Source: Kalaharituber pfeilii
Taxonomy: Eukaryota; Ascomycota; Pezizomycetes; Pezizales; Pezizaceae
Length of the DNA stretch: 64,000 bases
Assembly (NCBI GenBank): GCA_015179045.1
Contig: WHUZ01000082.1
Coordinates: 62,001 to 126,000, forward strand
Reading direction: 5' to 3'
Position 1 is the first letter of the stretch, and each line of letters begins with the position of its first letter. Below the pieces are notes generated by a model. It was given only the letters and a program-made list of their open reading frames with translations, ran no database searches and was not told the origin of the DNA. The translations under genes were made by a program, and so were the position numbers. Positions 54,873 to 64,000 of the stretch are shown piece by piece.

Positions 54873-55372
54873 TATACTTTGATACTTATTATACCTGTTT
54901 GATTATCAAATTGATCTTAAAATAGTACTTTACTATAAGCTTACTATTAAATAGAGTCTGCTATAGCTAGGAGATTGAGCTTATATTTATAGATCTAATA
55001 CTATTAAGAGCTAGTATACTTATTAAATTCAGCTCATTTAGTAATATAATATACTATTCAAAAGAGCTTAATATTTCTATTAAGAAATAGAAAACTAGTA
55101 AGCTATACTTAATTATATTTTATTTTTATATACTTATACTAACTGAAATTAATTATAATATATCTAATAAGGAAATATTAGTAGTAGTTAAATATATAAT
55201 AAATTAATATAAAAAAATATATAAAAGTATAAAGCTTATTATTATAGTATAAACTAATTATAATAATTTATAGATTTTTAATACTATTAGAAAGCTATTT
55301 TATTATCAAGTATAATAGATTAAAAAAACTAGCTTTATTTAACTATAAAATTGGTTATTATAAAAGAAATAT
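54873..55372 (+). pseudogene. AT-decayed Gypsy pol relic (RNase H region)
   Basis: About 85% A+T, yet 55,151-55,186 reads NYNISNKEILVV, the RNase H motif seen in Gypsy elements as NY.I.DKE.LAIV. The following segments fit positions of HTDHKNL.YF and RR.ARW..FL with stops where C-to-T changes would create them. Consistent with repeat-induced point mutation of an old Gypsy; no functional product. Confidence 0.55.
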
Positions 55373-55998
55373 TGTTACGGGCGTGAGTGGCTAGGCTCCG
55401 GTAGGCGCTGGAAGGCTCTGGATGTTACGGCTACGGAGGTGTGTATACGGCGGGCCGAAAGGACCACGGAGGCGAATATGCTGCGGGCCGGAATGGCTAC
55501 GGAGTTGTATATACGGCGGGCCGGAAGGGCAGCTGTTTTGCGTGGAGCGCGCAGCGGAGCGGAGCGATTCACGGGCGTAATGAGGAAACGATAGGTTTCA
55601 GAGTAATAGAGAACTTAGAACACCGCTTGTCTTGATTAAGCACATCATACATGACTAGGCAAGCGAATAAACAAAGGACTGACAATGTGGCAACTCCTTA
55701 TCAATGCCAATACCTGTATTAACAGGTAAACGTAATGGAAACATGCAAGAAGTAGTACAAACACAAGGTAATAACATGTACTAGTGCATGTGCGCATATC
55801 AGCTCCATAAACCGAGTGCCAGGTACAAAGACCTTACAATCAACAATGACACACACTTCCTTAGCACTACCCTATTCGGAAGACAAAGAACCCTCTGCCA
55901 AGCCTAACGGGTGATCAGTCCGGTCTAGCAGCATTGGCCTTACTAAGGGTTCAGGGTAGTGTTCCCCTGGTCGGGTAAGTCTCACCTTAGCCGTAACA
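55373..55998 (-). mobile_element. G2 Gypsy solo LTR
   Basis: TGTTACGGGCGTGAGTGG to CCTTAGCCGTAACA, 626 bp, perfect 5-bp duplication AATAT (55,368-55,372 and 55,999-56,003). Confidence 0.95.
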
Positions 55999-56640
55999 AA
56001 TATAAACTAAAAAGTTAATACTTTATTCTAATATTGTAACTATATTCTAGAAAAGAGAAGTAAATAATAAAATTAGTAAAATATAAAGTTTTAAAAAAAA
56101 GAAACTTAAGAAAAAGAGAAAAAAATCTTAATAATAAAAATAATTAATACTATAAAAATTATAGTACTAATAAATAAATAGAAAAAAATAACTAATTAAA
56201 GAAGAAAAATAAATAAATAGTACTTTTAATTAAAAAATTCTACTTAATTAAAAAAAACAACTATTAATAAATAATTTATTATTAAAGATAATCATATATT
56301 ATATAATAATTACTTTATTATACTTATAATTATCTAATATAAAATATTAGATATAAATACTTATTAGTTTAATTTTTTAGTTTTTTAGTATAAGTTAAGT
56401 TTTATTAAAAATATTAATTTAACTTAGTTAATAATTTAGATCTTTTTATATTTAAAAACTTAGACTAACAAGTTGAAATAAATGTAAAATTAAAAATTTA
56501 ATAATTTACTATATAAATAATTTTTATCTAAGTTAGTTTTAACTCTATTTAATATAAATTAATTTTAGTTTCTTAGTCATATACCGCCCTATACTATAAC
56601 AAGACTATATACAAAGGAAACAAATAGAAATATTAGATAA
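55999..56640. repeat. AT-rich relic DNA
   Basis: Continuation of the AT-rich block, rich in TAATTAA words, no ORF. Confidence 0.55.
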
Positions 56641-56886
56641 GTAGAAGTAGTAGCTCGCGACTTCCTCTGCTCTATAGATACCCTATCATGTCTCTGCCCA
56701 CTTCAAACTTCTGCCCGTGGGTCCTGTTCATCCCCTTGGTCTGCCGGGAGCTTTCTTTATCACTTCCACTCCGCCTAACTACCTCCCCAAGCTTAAGTGC
56801 AATCAAAGTGTATTTAGTTCAGGTAATGGGCATTATCCAAGGTCGTTATAAAACGGTGTGCTTGTTGTGCCCTACCAGGGAGAATT

Positions 56887-57176
56887 TTTTTTTTTTTTTT
56901 ATTTTTTTTAAAAAAAAATCACGTAACCCCACTTGCAGCGCTAAGCCATGGCAGAGTCCCTGGGCAAGCCCTCAAAGCCCAGAGACAGGCTTAACAAAGA
57001 AAGTTCTACTTACATCCCCGTTCCACCCCCCCTCTCCCCTTCTAGAACCTGATTCCAGAACCTTCCGGACGGTTCTTCTGGTTTCTGCACCAGGAAGCGC
57101 AATGCTCCCCTATTCCACTCCATGACCTTCTCCTTCCCATATCTCTCCACCTCATCCAGGGCACCAGCTTGTGGCA
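56887..57176 (-). mobile_element. LINE-B 3' fragment
   Basis: T/A-rich head, ATCACGTAACCCCACTTGCA, GCGCTAAGCCATGGCAG and the 3' UTR, then a minus-strand ORF2 end (EVERYGKEKVMEWNRGALRF) matching the LINE-B ORF at 63.3 kb. CAGGGAGAAT / CAGGGAAAT flanks suggest a short target duplication. Confidence 0.75.
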
Positions 57177-57283
57177 GGGAAATCAAGTTTTGCATGTCGC
57201 AATCCTACATCAAAGAAAATTGCTACTTACTCTGGATTGGCCAGTACACCCAGGCGGACAGCTAACTGGTTACCCGCAAAAAC

Positions 57284-57555
57284 TTTTTTTTTTTTTAAAT
57301 CACGTAACCCCGCTTGCAGCGCTAAGCCATGGCAGGCAAGCCCTCACAGCCCGGAGACAGGTACGGTCGGAGGGTTGGTGCAACCAGACTACGGAGACAG
57401 GCTGAAAGAAATTTCTACATACATAACCTCGTCTCCCCTTCGCCCCCGCTCCTCTATCTTCTAGAACCTGATTCAACCTTCTGTGTGTGTGTGTTCTGGT
57501 TTCTGCACCGGAAAGCGAGATGCTCCCTCGTTTGTCAGGCGGCACGCGAGTAATG

Positions 57556-57592
<37 letters not shown>

Positions 57593-57721
57593 CTCGTTTG
57601 CACCTCCCCGCACCTACACTTATCCGACTCAGCCGCTCCTATCCTCTTCAACTACACTGCACATCTCCTTCTCTCCAGGCGCAGGGCAGTGAAATTTCCT
57701 TCACGCCTTCACAGCCCGGAA
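57284..57721 (-). mobile_element. LINE-B 3' fragment with full target duplication
   Basis: T run, ATCACGTAACCCCGCTTGCA, GCTAAGCCATGGCAGG, the 3' UTR and the diverged ORF2 end; 57,600-57,700 aligns with the reverse of 63,370-63,500. Perfect 12-bp duplication ACCCGCAAAAAC (57,272-57,283 and 57,722-57,733). Confidence 0.9.
57535..57590 (+). mobile_element. LINE-A micro-insertion, 56 bp
   Basis: TCAGGCGGCACGCGAGTAATG plus ~35 A, flanked by a perfect 10-bp duplication CCCTCGTTTG (57,525-57,534 and 57,591-57,600). Nested in the LINE-B fragment. Confidence 0.92.
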
Positions 57722-58676
57722 ACCCGCAAAAACATCCCGTGTGATCATTTAAGCCCACCTCGCAGCCCAAGAAATCTTCCTAAGGCAAGCAAGGCCTGCA
57801 GGCTGCCTTTACTCTACACTACTATTAGTTAAGTTGGTTTTGTCTGGAGGCGAGCATCAATTAATATTTTTGCGTCAGTAAACTCATCAACTGCACGCCT
57901 TTACAACTTCATTGCACAAGCCTGCCCAAACAGTACTAACTTAGTACTAATCCACCACGTTGAATTCGAACATGGACCGACAAAATCCCAAAAAAACACT
58001 CCGGGACAGATTGAGATCCATCATTCAAAAGGATAAGACCTTGTGCCAGGCAAACAATGGCCGGGTATCTAACTCAAAGAAGTCCCGCACAATTCTGCCT
58101 GGTGCCAATAACGTTTTTTCCAGTACAACTCTAGCTTTGGCGTCCGTAGCATTGCCGGGATTAGCTAATGACCCAAGTTCTACCACTCCTGTACGTGGTT
58201 CGTCGCTTTTGAACTCAGAACTGCCACCCACTCGCAACCTCATCGAAGCGATAATCGAAGATCTGAAAGAAACTCAGGCTGATGCACGCAAGCGGCACTG
58301 GCACGAGTCTATAGGGAAAATTCTGAAGAGTGTTGAGCACTATGCCAGGATTGTGGACGTGGCCATTCAGCATAGCCCGCAGATAACTGCTCTTGTTTGG
58401 GCAGGTGTAAGGCTGATTATGAAGGTCAGTTGCGGTTGCAGTTTGGTTAGCATACAAGGAAGCAAAAACAAAAAGGAGCTAATGGATTGGCAGGTTGGCC
58501 TCAATTATATAGAATTAGTCGAGAATCTCGAGTTTACCACAGCGACTATTGTTATGACGATGGCACGTTGCGAGTACTACGCCAGCATATATGTGCGGGC
58601 AGGGGTGCTGAGTGACATTACATTAAAGTCAAAATCATCAACACAGGCTTTTAGAAGTTCTCTAGATTCCGCCTTA

Positions 58677-60876
58677 CTGTGTTCTACCGGGATATTGCGC
58701 ATAACCGGGATATTGCGCACTTTCGGGTGACTAATAAATGACTTGTCAAAATTCAACGACTTGTTCAATTGACTTCAGATTAAATATAATGCATCTAGAT
58801 ACATGTAGAAACCTATTTCGGACCTTGTTTAAGCACACAGAAATTTTTCAGGTGGGGTGATTTTGGTAACATACCTATTTGGGAAGGACAGACACTTGAA
58901 GATCTAACTTTTGCAGAATCATTTCCTAAGTCTCACAGCCATTGTGGTAGATGCTCTTGTGGGTCTAGATGGTGGGTACGAAGTAGGAAAGAGCTGGCGT
59001 CTTGTGGGCGGAAGTGGTGTCTGAACAACTATAGTATCCAAAGTGGTATCTGAGGCAGCATCAGATGTTTCAGAGTCATCTGTATCAGACCAGGCTTCTG
59101 GTGACTCTGAAGCAAATCTAGCTTGTTTGCGAGTACGTTGGGATGGTTGACGCTTGTTTTTGGCCTGTGGTTGCTGTGACTTCGACTTGGATGTTCTTTT
59201 TTTTTTCGGTTTTTGCTTCTTTTGCTCTTCCATCTCTAGCTGCTTCTTGAGCCTGATAATATCCTTTCCAGTGATGGGCCCAATGACTGGAAGACGTCTT
59301 TGGTCCTGTGTCTTGAGTTTCTTACCACGCCTCTTGAGTTTCATATTGATATCTCTCTCAATATCAACCTCAGTCATTGCTCCTAATGCTGCTGATGAGA
59401 GCTTAAGAAATGACTTTTTGATTTCTGACTGAGAGGCATTTGGAAGTCGTTGAATGAAGCGAATAGTACGTCTTTTGAGTGCTTTTGGTGTCCTAGGAGT
59501 ATAAACACTATGGGAGGATATTGGACGTACTGGAGAGAGGTATTTTTCGATAGCTGTATGTTGCATATTGCCAAGGGGGATTCTATAGTTGCTAGGATAT
59601 ATTCCAGTCCCTGCCCATCCAGACTTGATATTCTGCTCCGTAAAGGCACGCTCTCGAGCTGTCTTAAGCATTGGCAAAAATTTCCTTTTCTAACAATACC
59701 AAAATTCTCTCTAGTAAAGGTATCCACCTCTTGACTATAGGCATGTTGTAGAGGTGCAAATAACCCAACATCTAAAGGCTGTAGAAGATGCGTTGAGTGT
59801 GGGGGAAGACAAAACACTAACATATCATGCTCCAAACACCATGAAAGAAATTCCCAAGAGCAATGAGAGGCATGTCCATCTAGAAACAATACAAGACAAT
59901 GAGTTTTTTTAGACAATTTCATTGCTAGGGGGTAAAAATGATTCTGCAAATAGTCTTGACCAATTTTATTATCTGTCCATCCCTTAGGTGAGTGGTTAAA
60001 TCTTGCTTCATTATCCTCTGGAGTTATACCTGCATACTATCCTGCTACATGAGTTTTTCCTTTATATATAATATATGCAGGTAATACTTTACCGGCTACA
60101 TTAATTGTCTCAATATCTGTAATTGTTTCTCTGTTTCCATCCACCCTCTTTCGCACATGCTCTCTCCCAGCTCTACAAATCACTTTGCATTTGCTTCCTC
60201 TTCCTAACATAAACCCTTTCTCATCCATATTCCCTATATTCTCTGCGGGTATCTTATTCCTTGCTATCACTTTTTGCACTGCCTGAATAAACCTTTTTAC
60301 CACTTCCGGATTATTTGCTGCTGGCCGCTGGCGCTCCTGAGCTGTTGCTAACTTCTGCTTGACCTCTGGGTGTCTTTTCACAAACCTGCGTACCCAATTT
60401 TTGCCTAAATCTTGCTTAATACCCCCCTTACATTTAATAATTAAACTAGTAGCAATCTCTCTCAAAGTTTCTATCTCAATAGGAAATCCCATATCATCCA
60501 TTCGCTCAAGATATCTTACCACTGCCTTCTCCTGCTCTTTATCTAGATGCTGCTGACTCTCATGACTAACTTTACGAGTAGTAGTCTTCCCTTTATATCT
60601 ATTTCTCACTGTAGCTTCAGCTAATCCTAAAAAGTCTGCTGCTCTCCGAACTGACTTGAACTTACCATCTTTAAGGCCCTTAATAGCCTCCTGAATTTTC
60701 GCTTCTTGATCTTTTGCCATGGCTGGGTTCTATAGACCTCCGGGAATGATTGTTGTTGCGTTGCTGTGCCCCACAATGCCCCGCAACTGTAGTGTTATCA
60801 AGTAATTGCGCTAGCGCACTAGCGCCACGCTAGTGCGCAACATCCCGGTCGTGCGCAATATCCCGGTAGAACATAG
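58677..60876 (-). mobile_element. Pogo/Fot-type DNA transposon P2, complete ends
   Basis: 2200 bp. Termini CTGTGTTCTACCGGGATATT and its inverse (rc: CTATGTTCTACCGGGATATT) agree over ~44 bp with four differences; TA at 58,675-58,676 and 60,877-60,878. Each end carries two direct copies of ACCGGGATATTGCGCA (one base varying) at 18-bp period. Carries one transposase gene on the minus strand. Confidence 0.93.
58919..60720 (-). pseudogene. P2 transposase, DDE_1 / CENP-B-like, two lesions
   Basis: The ATG at 60,720 starts MAKDQEAKIQEAIKGL, followed by a psq-type helix-turn-helix (VRRAADFLGLAEATVRNRYK) and a CENP-B-type domain (WVRRFVKRHPE). Catalytic triad positions: NMDEKGFMLG, LFLDGHASHC and LLQPLDVGLFAPL, all Asp present. 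A TAG stop at 60,037-60,039 breaks the frame once, in phase with the continuation (a Trp codon changed by one base would explain it). A single-base shift near 59,690 separates the last part, a Lys-rich tail with a Ser/Asp-rich end. A full-length product would be about 600 residues, normal for Fot/pogo. Recently dead by appearance. Confidence 0.88.
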
Positions 60877-61636
60877 TACCCGAACTTTATGAAGCGATAT
60901 TGGCCTTTTCAGAGAAAGCAAAAAGCTATTTTTCGGCCTCTGGTAAGATATATTGGTACCTATGCTGGTTGAGAATTTTGCTAACAAAGCCAATTTAGTT
61001 CCCCGAAAATGTGGGAACCTTTTTCTGCCCTTTTCCACCGAAATGCGGCCATTGCTTGATGATATCGCTAGAAAAGAGAAGGTCGTTAAGAAGTTTGCAC
61101 ATATGGCTACAATGGAGATCGGCTTAGGTATTTAATCCCTCATTTGCAAGACTAGCATTCGAGAAACGTGTTGACCTGTTGTTGTTGTTGCGAATAGGAG
61201 CCTCGGATGTTCTTCAGCAGGTTGCTTGCTGCGTCAATGATATACAGCGAGAGATGGCCCCTCTGGCTAAAATAGACGGTAAGGACACCCTTACAAGTGG
61301 TGTAGCTACCCCCAGAATGGCAAAAGCAATATTTAGCTAAAGTTATCTACAGAGATCATACATATGGCGCAACAACATAAATCCACACTACAAGAAACAC
61401 TCACAGAGTCGACAGAAATCAAGATCAAAGTGACCAAAATTCAAGAAATTCTGGGTGCGTATCTCGGATTCTTGAAAGATTTGACTAAGACATTTGAGAA
61501 TTCTTTGGGCCAGTATTAATTCGAAGGCGGTATATATTAGAAAGGACCAACGTGAGAGACTTTTTGCAGAACAATTCGGTTCTCATTTACAGGAACTCAA
61601 AAACGACTATTTAGCCACACACGAGTTTAAGGAGGA

Positions 61637-62600
61637 ATTTTTTTTCTTTTTTTTTCCTTTTTTATTTATTATTTTTTTCTTTTTTCTTTTTTCTTTTTTT
61701 TTAATTTTTTTTATATCATTACTCGCGTGCCGCCTGTGAGGCTATGGCGAGATTTCGGTTATTTTTTTTTTTTTTATTTTTTTTTTTATATCATTACTCG
61801 CATGCCGCCTTACAGGCTATGGCGAGAGAGATTTCGGTTAGGTACATGATAGTATGATAAGAAAAGAAAGAAATAAATAGATGAGTCTCAAAGCAAGAAG
61901 TAGCTATGCCCGTCCTACCCAATCCAGTAATTCCACCAGTTTGTCTCTGTCTCCGTCTCTTGGGGGATTCTTTATGTCCTCCTCCTCCCCCGGCCATCTC
62001 CGTTTCCAAACTTCGCATTCTGTCAGCACATGTGTGGTGGTCTCCAGATTTTGGCCGCCCCACCGGCATTTGGGGGCCGTCGGCTATCCCGATCTGATAT
62101 TTCCAGCGGCATAGGCCTTTGTTGCCTAAGATTCCCGCTAGGACGGCGACACGGGTTCCTAATCGCTGCAGGGGCCGGTAGCTTAGGTGTAGTCTGTCTC
62201 ATTCTTTGCTTCTTCGTGCCCTCGCCAGTTGACGCATGCCCGCCTCCGTGATGATCTCGTCTGTGTATGGCAGGGCTGTGCCGATTTTTGCTGCCCTGTC
62301 CGCTTCGGAGTTTCCGTGTACGCCTATGTGGGCTTTCACCCACATTATTGCCACGTCCAAGTCACCTCGTATGACTCTGGCCTCCCACTGGTCCCTTACT
62401 AGTTGTATGGCTCCGTCGTGGGTGGGATCCCCGTTAGCGATTTTCCGCATCTTTGTTATGGCTGTCTTGGAGTCTGATATTATGAGTAGCTCCCCGTCTT
62501 GCTGGATTAGTGCTTGGCTCATCGCAATCAGTTCCGCATCGTTGATGGTGCTTTAGGTGCCCAGGTACATTGAAGTGCTCTTTCCGTTGATGAATGCGCT
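61637..62600 (-). mobile_element. LINE-A copy with RNase H and zinc knuckle
   Basis: T-rich head, ATATCATTACTCGCGTGCCG, the 3' UTR, then the minus-strand ORF2 end: TTTHVLTECEVWKRRWPG and DKLVELLDWVGRA stop (one knuckle Cys replaced by Gly). Upstream in another frame RNase H is readable: AELIAMSQALIQQDGELLII, SDSKTAI, IMWVKAHIGVHGNSEADRAA. 5'-truncated near 62,600, where LINE-B starts on the other strand. Frameshifted. Its insertion ended the STAND gene. Confidence 0.87.
61762..61827 (-). mobile_element. LINE-A micro-insertion within a LINE-A tail, 66 bp
   Basis: A second T run plus ATATCATTACTCGCATGCCG..GGCTATGGCGA, bounded by a perfect 13-bp duplication GAGATTTCGGTTA (61,749-61,761 and 61,828-61,840). 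Confidence 0.93.
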
Positions 62601-62616
62601 CGCTTCCTATGCACAG

Positions 62617-63747
62617 GAGATTTCAGGAGAGGGAATGAGGAGAAGGAGGAGGGGATGAGGAACTGGAAGGACTGGGGGGTGCAGTGGGCCCTGGAAGAGG
62701 GGGATGGATATGAAAGCGTTTTGGACCGCTGGCAGGGGCAGTGGTCAAGGTTCTCGGAGGAGGGCGAGGAGATCTCATGGGGAGGAGAGTGTGAGAAGGT
62801 GAAAGTGGAGTGCGCAGAGAGGCTAGGTAGAAAGGGGGTAGGGAGAGAAGAGTGGGAGACCTCGGTTGAGGAAGCCGGAAGAGGGAGAGCGGTTCTCTTC
62901 TCGGATGGTAGTAAGGTCGAGGACAGCAAGGTGGGGGCGGGGGTGTGGGGGAGATCAGCGGTGGTGGCGGATGTAGTAGGGAGAACGGCGACGGTTTTTG
63001 ACGGGGAGGTGAGAGGGGTGAGAAGGGCGCTGGAGAGTGTACCGGAGGAGGTACCGGTCCTGGTTTGCTTAGATTCTGAAGCTGCTGTCATGGCGATTCA
63101 GAAGGCAGGCAGGGAGGGAAAGGGAAAGACGGAGGATGTGAGAAGGGTGGTGAATGCAGTGGCGAGGAGAAAGAAGAAGGGGGGGATGCGAAACTGTTGT
63201 GGGTAAAAGCTCATATCGGAATCGCAGGCAACGAGAAGGCGGATGAGTGGGCGAAGAAGGGGACGGGGATGCAGGGCAAGGAGGTGGCCACTGGAAGTGG
63301 AGTGCGCCAGAGGGTGAAAGCGTGGAGGAAGGAGAGGAGAGAAGTGGAGGGCTTTGGAAAGGGGAAGGTTGTGGAGTGGAATAGGACAGCGGTGTCCAAC
63401 TTCACTGCCATGCGCCTGGAGAGAGGAAGATGTGGAGTGTGGTTGAAGAGGATAGGAGCGGCGGAATCGGAGAAGTGCAGCTGCGGGGAGGTCCAGACGG
63501 GGGAGCACCTAGCCTTCCAGTGCAGTCAGCAGAGGTTTCGCCCAGAAGGCTTCAGAGAATGGGGGGATGTGGAGAAGGACTGGAAAAGGACGGCAGAGAA
63601 TGGGGAGGAGTGGGATGAGTTGGAAAGGTTCTTCTCCGGGATCAGGTTTTAGTGCGCCGTGCGATTTACCGACCCGGGTCGGGTAAAAATTTGCCGTCGG
63701 GGAAGTTTGCTTGCCGGGATGCGAAGGAGTGGAGAAGAGGGGAGGGG
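62617..63747 (+). mobile_element. LINE-B copy, ORF2 C-terminal half
   Basis: Plus strand. 62,655-63,206 encodes RNase H (AVLFSDGSKVEDSKVGAGVW; EVRGVRRALESVPEEVPVLV; CLDSEAAVMAIQ). A frameshift near 63,190 leads to MWVKAHIGIAGNEKADEWAK, the RNase H C-terminal motif, then FGKGKVVEWNRTAVSNF and the zinc knuckle CSCGEVQTGEHLAFQC, ending FFSGIRF stop at 63,652. Knuckle and tail differ from LINE-A, so this is a separate family. The 3' terminus is displaced by the LINE-A at 63,748. Confidence 0.85.
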
Positions 63748-64000
63748 TTTTTTTTTTTTTTTTTTTTTTTTTATTATTTCATTAATCGCATGCCGCCCTA
63801 AGGGCTATGGCGATGTTTAGGTACATGACCATAGACTTGTAAAAAAATAAAAAATAAAAGAAAAGTAAAAGTTAAAGCCCATCCTACTCCTCCCCTGCCC
63901 ATTCCAAGATTTCCGCCAAGTTGGTGTCCTTGTCCGGGTGTTTTAGTCCATTCGCTCCGTCTTTCATCTTTTTCTTCCATGTCCGACAGTCGTTGGTTAT
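63748..64000 (-). mobile_element. LINE-A-like copy running off the window
   Basis: T run, ATTTCATTAATCGCATGCCG, CCCTAAGGGCTATGGCGA, an AAAATA-rich UTR and the minus-strand ORF2 end (CRTWKKKMKDGANGLKHPDK; NLAEILEWAGEE stop). A diverged subfamily. Confidence 0.82.

Larger units (their letters stand above)
57972..61636 (+). pseudogene. STAND-type gene N-terminal region, split by a pogo element and truncated
   Basis: The ATG at 57,972 opens a frame whose part RHWHESIGKILKSVEHYARI, VDVAIQHSPQITALVWAGVR matches the helical N-terminal domain found in many fungal NACHT/WD or NACHT/ankyrin STAND proteins (DUF7708-like). A 69-bp intron (58,425-58,493) leads to ELVENLEFTTATIVMTMARC. At 58,676 the reading is cut by transposon P2; on its far side (60,877) the phase continues with PELYEAILAFSEKAKSYF, as the family expects. 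Further exons (TEMRPLLDDIARKEKVV; GASDVLQQVACCVNDIQREM) run to ~61,636, where LINE-A sequence ends the gene before any NACHT motif. A regulator of non-self recognition is the family role; this copy is dead. Confidence 0.8.

Overview
The window reads as nuclear DNA of a filamentous ascomycete. Genes carry short GT..AG introns, and the families present are fungal: a NACHT-ankyrin STAND protein, a second STAND N-terminal domain, a half-size HMT1-type ABC transporter and a granulin-like cysteine-rich secreted protein. Tad-type LINEs, Gypsy LTR elements and pogo/Fot-type transposons dominate, together with AT-rich retroelement relics that look like products of repeat-induced point mutation. A repeat-rich lineage such as the Pezizomycetes would fit, but that is inference.

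Layout. 1-6.6 kb: a SAM-like ORF, LTR fragments and a rearranged Gypsy pol on the minus strand. 6.6-12.4 kb: an 18-unit, ~319-bp satellite array. 13.4-17.2 kb: an apparently intact seven-exon ABC transporter (-). 17.2-25.3 kb: mostly non-coding, with a poly-C tract, a ~198-bp duplication, one hAT-like element and retroposon tails. 25.4-26.5 kb: a two-exon coiled-coil/beta-trefoil gene (-). 26.9-33.2 kb: hAT-like elements and many very short LINE insertions. 33.2-38.1 kb: an eight-exon NACHT-ankyrin STAND gene (-) whose exons join in one frame. 38.5-39.5 kb: a complete hAT-like element with an 8-bp target duplication. 42.8-43.2 kb: a small secreted cysteine-rich protein (-). 44-56.6 kb: a dense nest of hAT, LINE, Gypsy, MITE and pogo insertions, solo LTRs and AT-rich relics. 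57-64 kb: a second STAND gene split by a pogo element and cut off by LINEs.

How the parts relate. Four host genes look functional: ABC transporter, beta-trefoil protein, NACHT-ankyrin STAND and secreted Cys-rich protein. They are spaced singly and form no cluster. The rest is transposon biology with readable order of insertion. Family names used here are working labels. LINE-A is a Tad-like LINE whose 3' end reads TCGCCATAGCCC..GGCGGCATGCG..ATGATAT-polyA. LINE-B is a second LINE whose 3' end reads CCATGGCGAACAGCTGCAAG..GTGATAT-polyA. H1 is a hAT-like non-autonomous family with CAGTGTTCCC termini and GGCCTG-rich arms. H2 is a hAT family with TAGTGAGCGGCACGAGC termini. H3 is a ~250-bp MITE with TAGYGTTCGCACTCGG ends. 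Family Y is a dispersed ~200-bp repeat. I found no clearly novel defence or metabolic system. The most unusual signals are LINE insertions as short as 26 bp with long target duplications, the H1 family, a tandemly expanded RT active-site motif, and a STAND gene whose reading frame is restored if the pogo element is removed.
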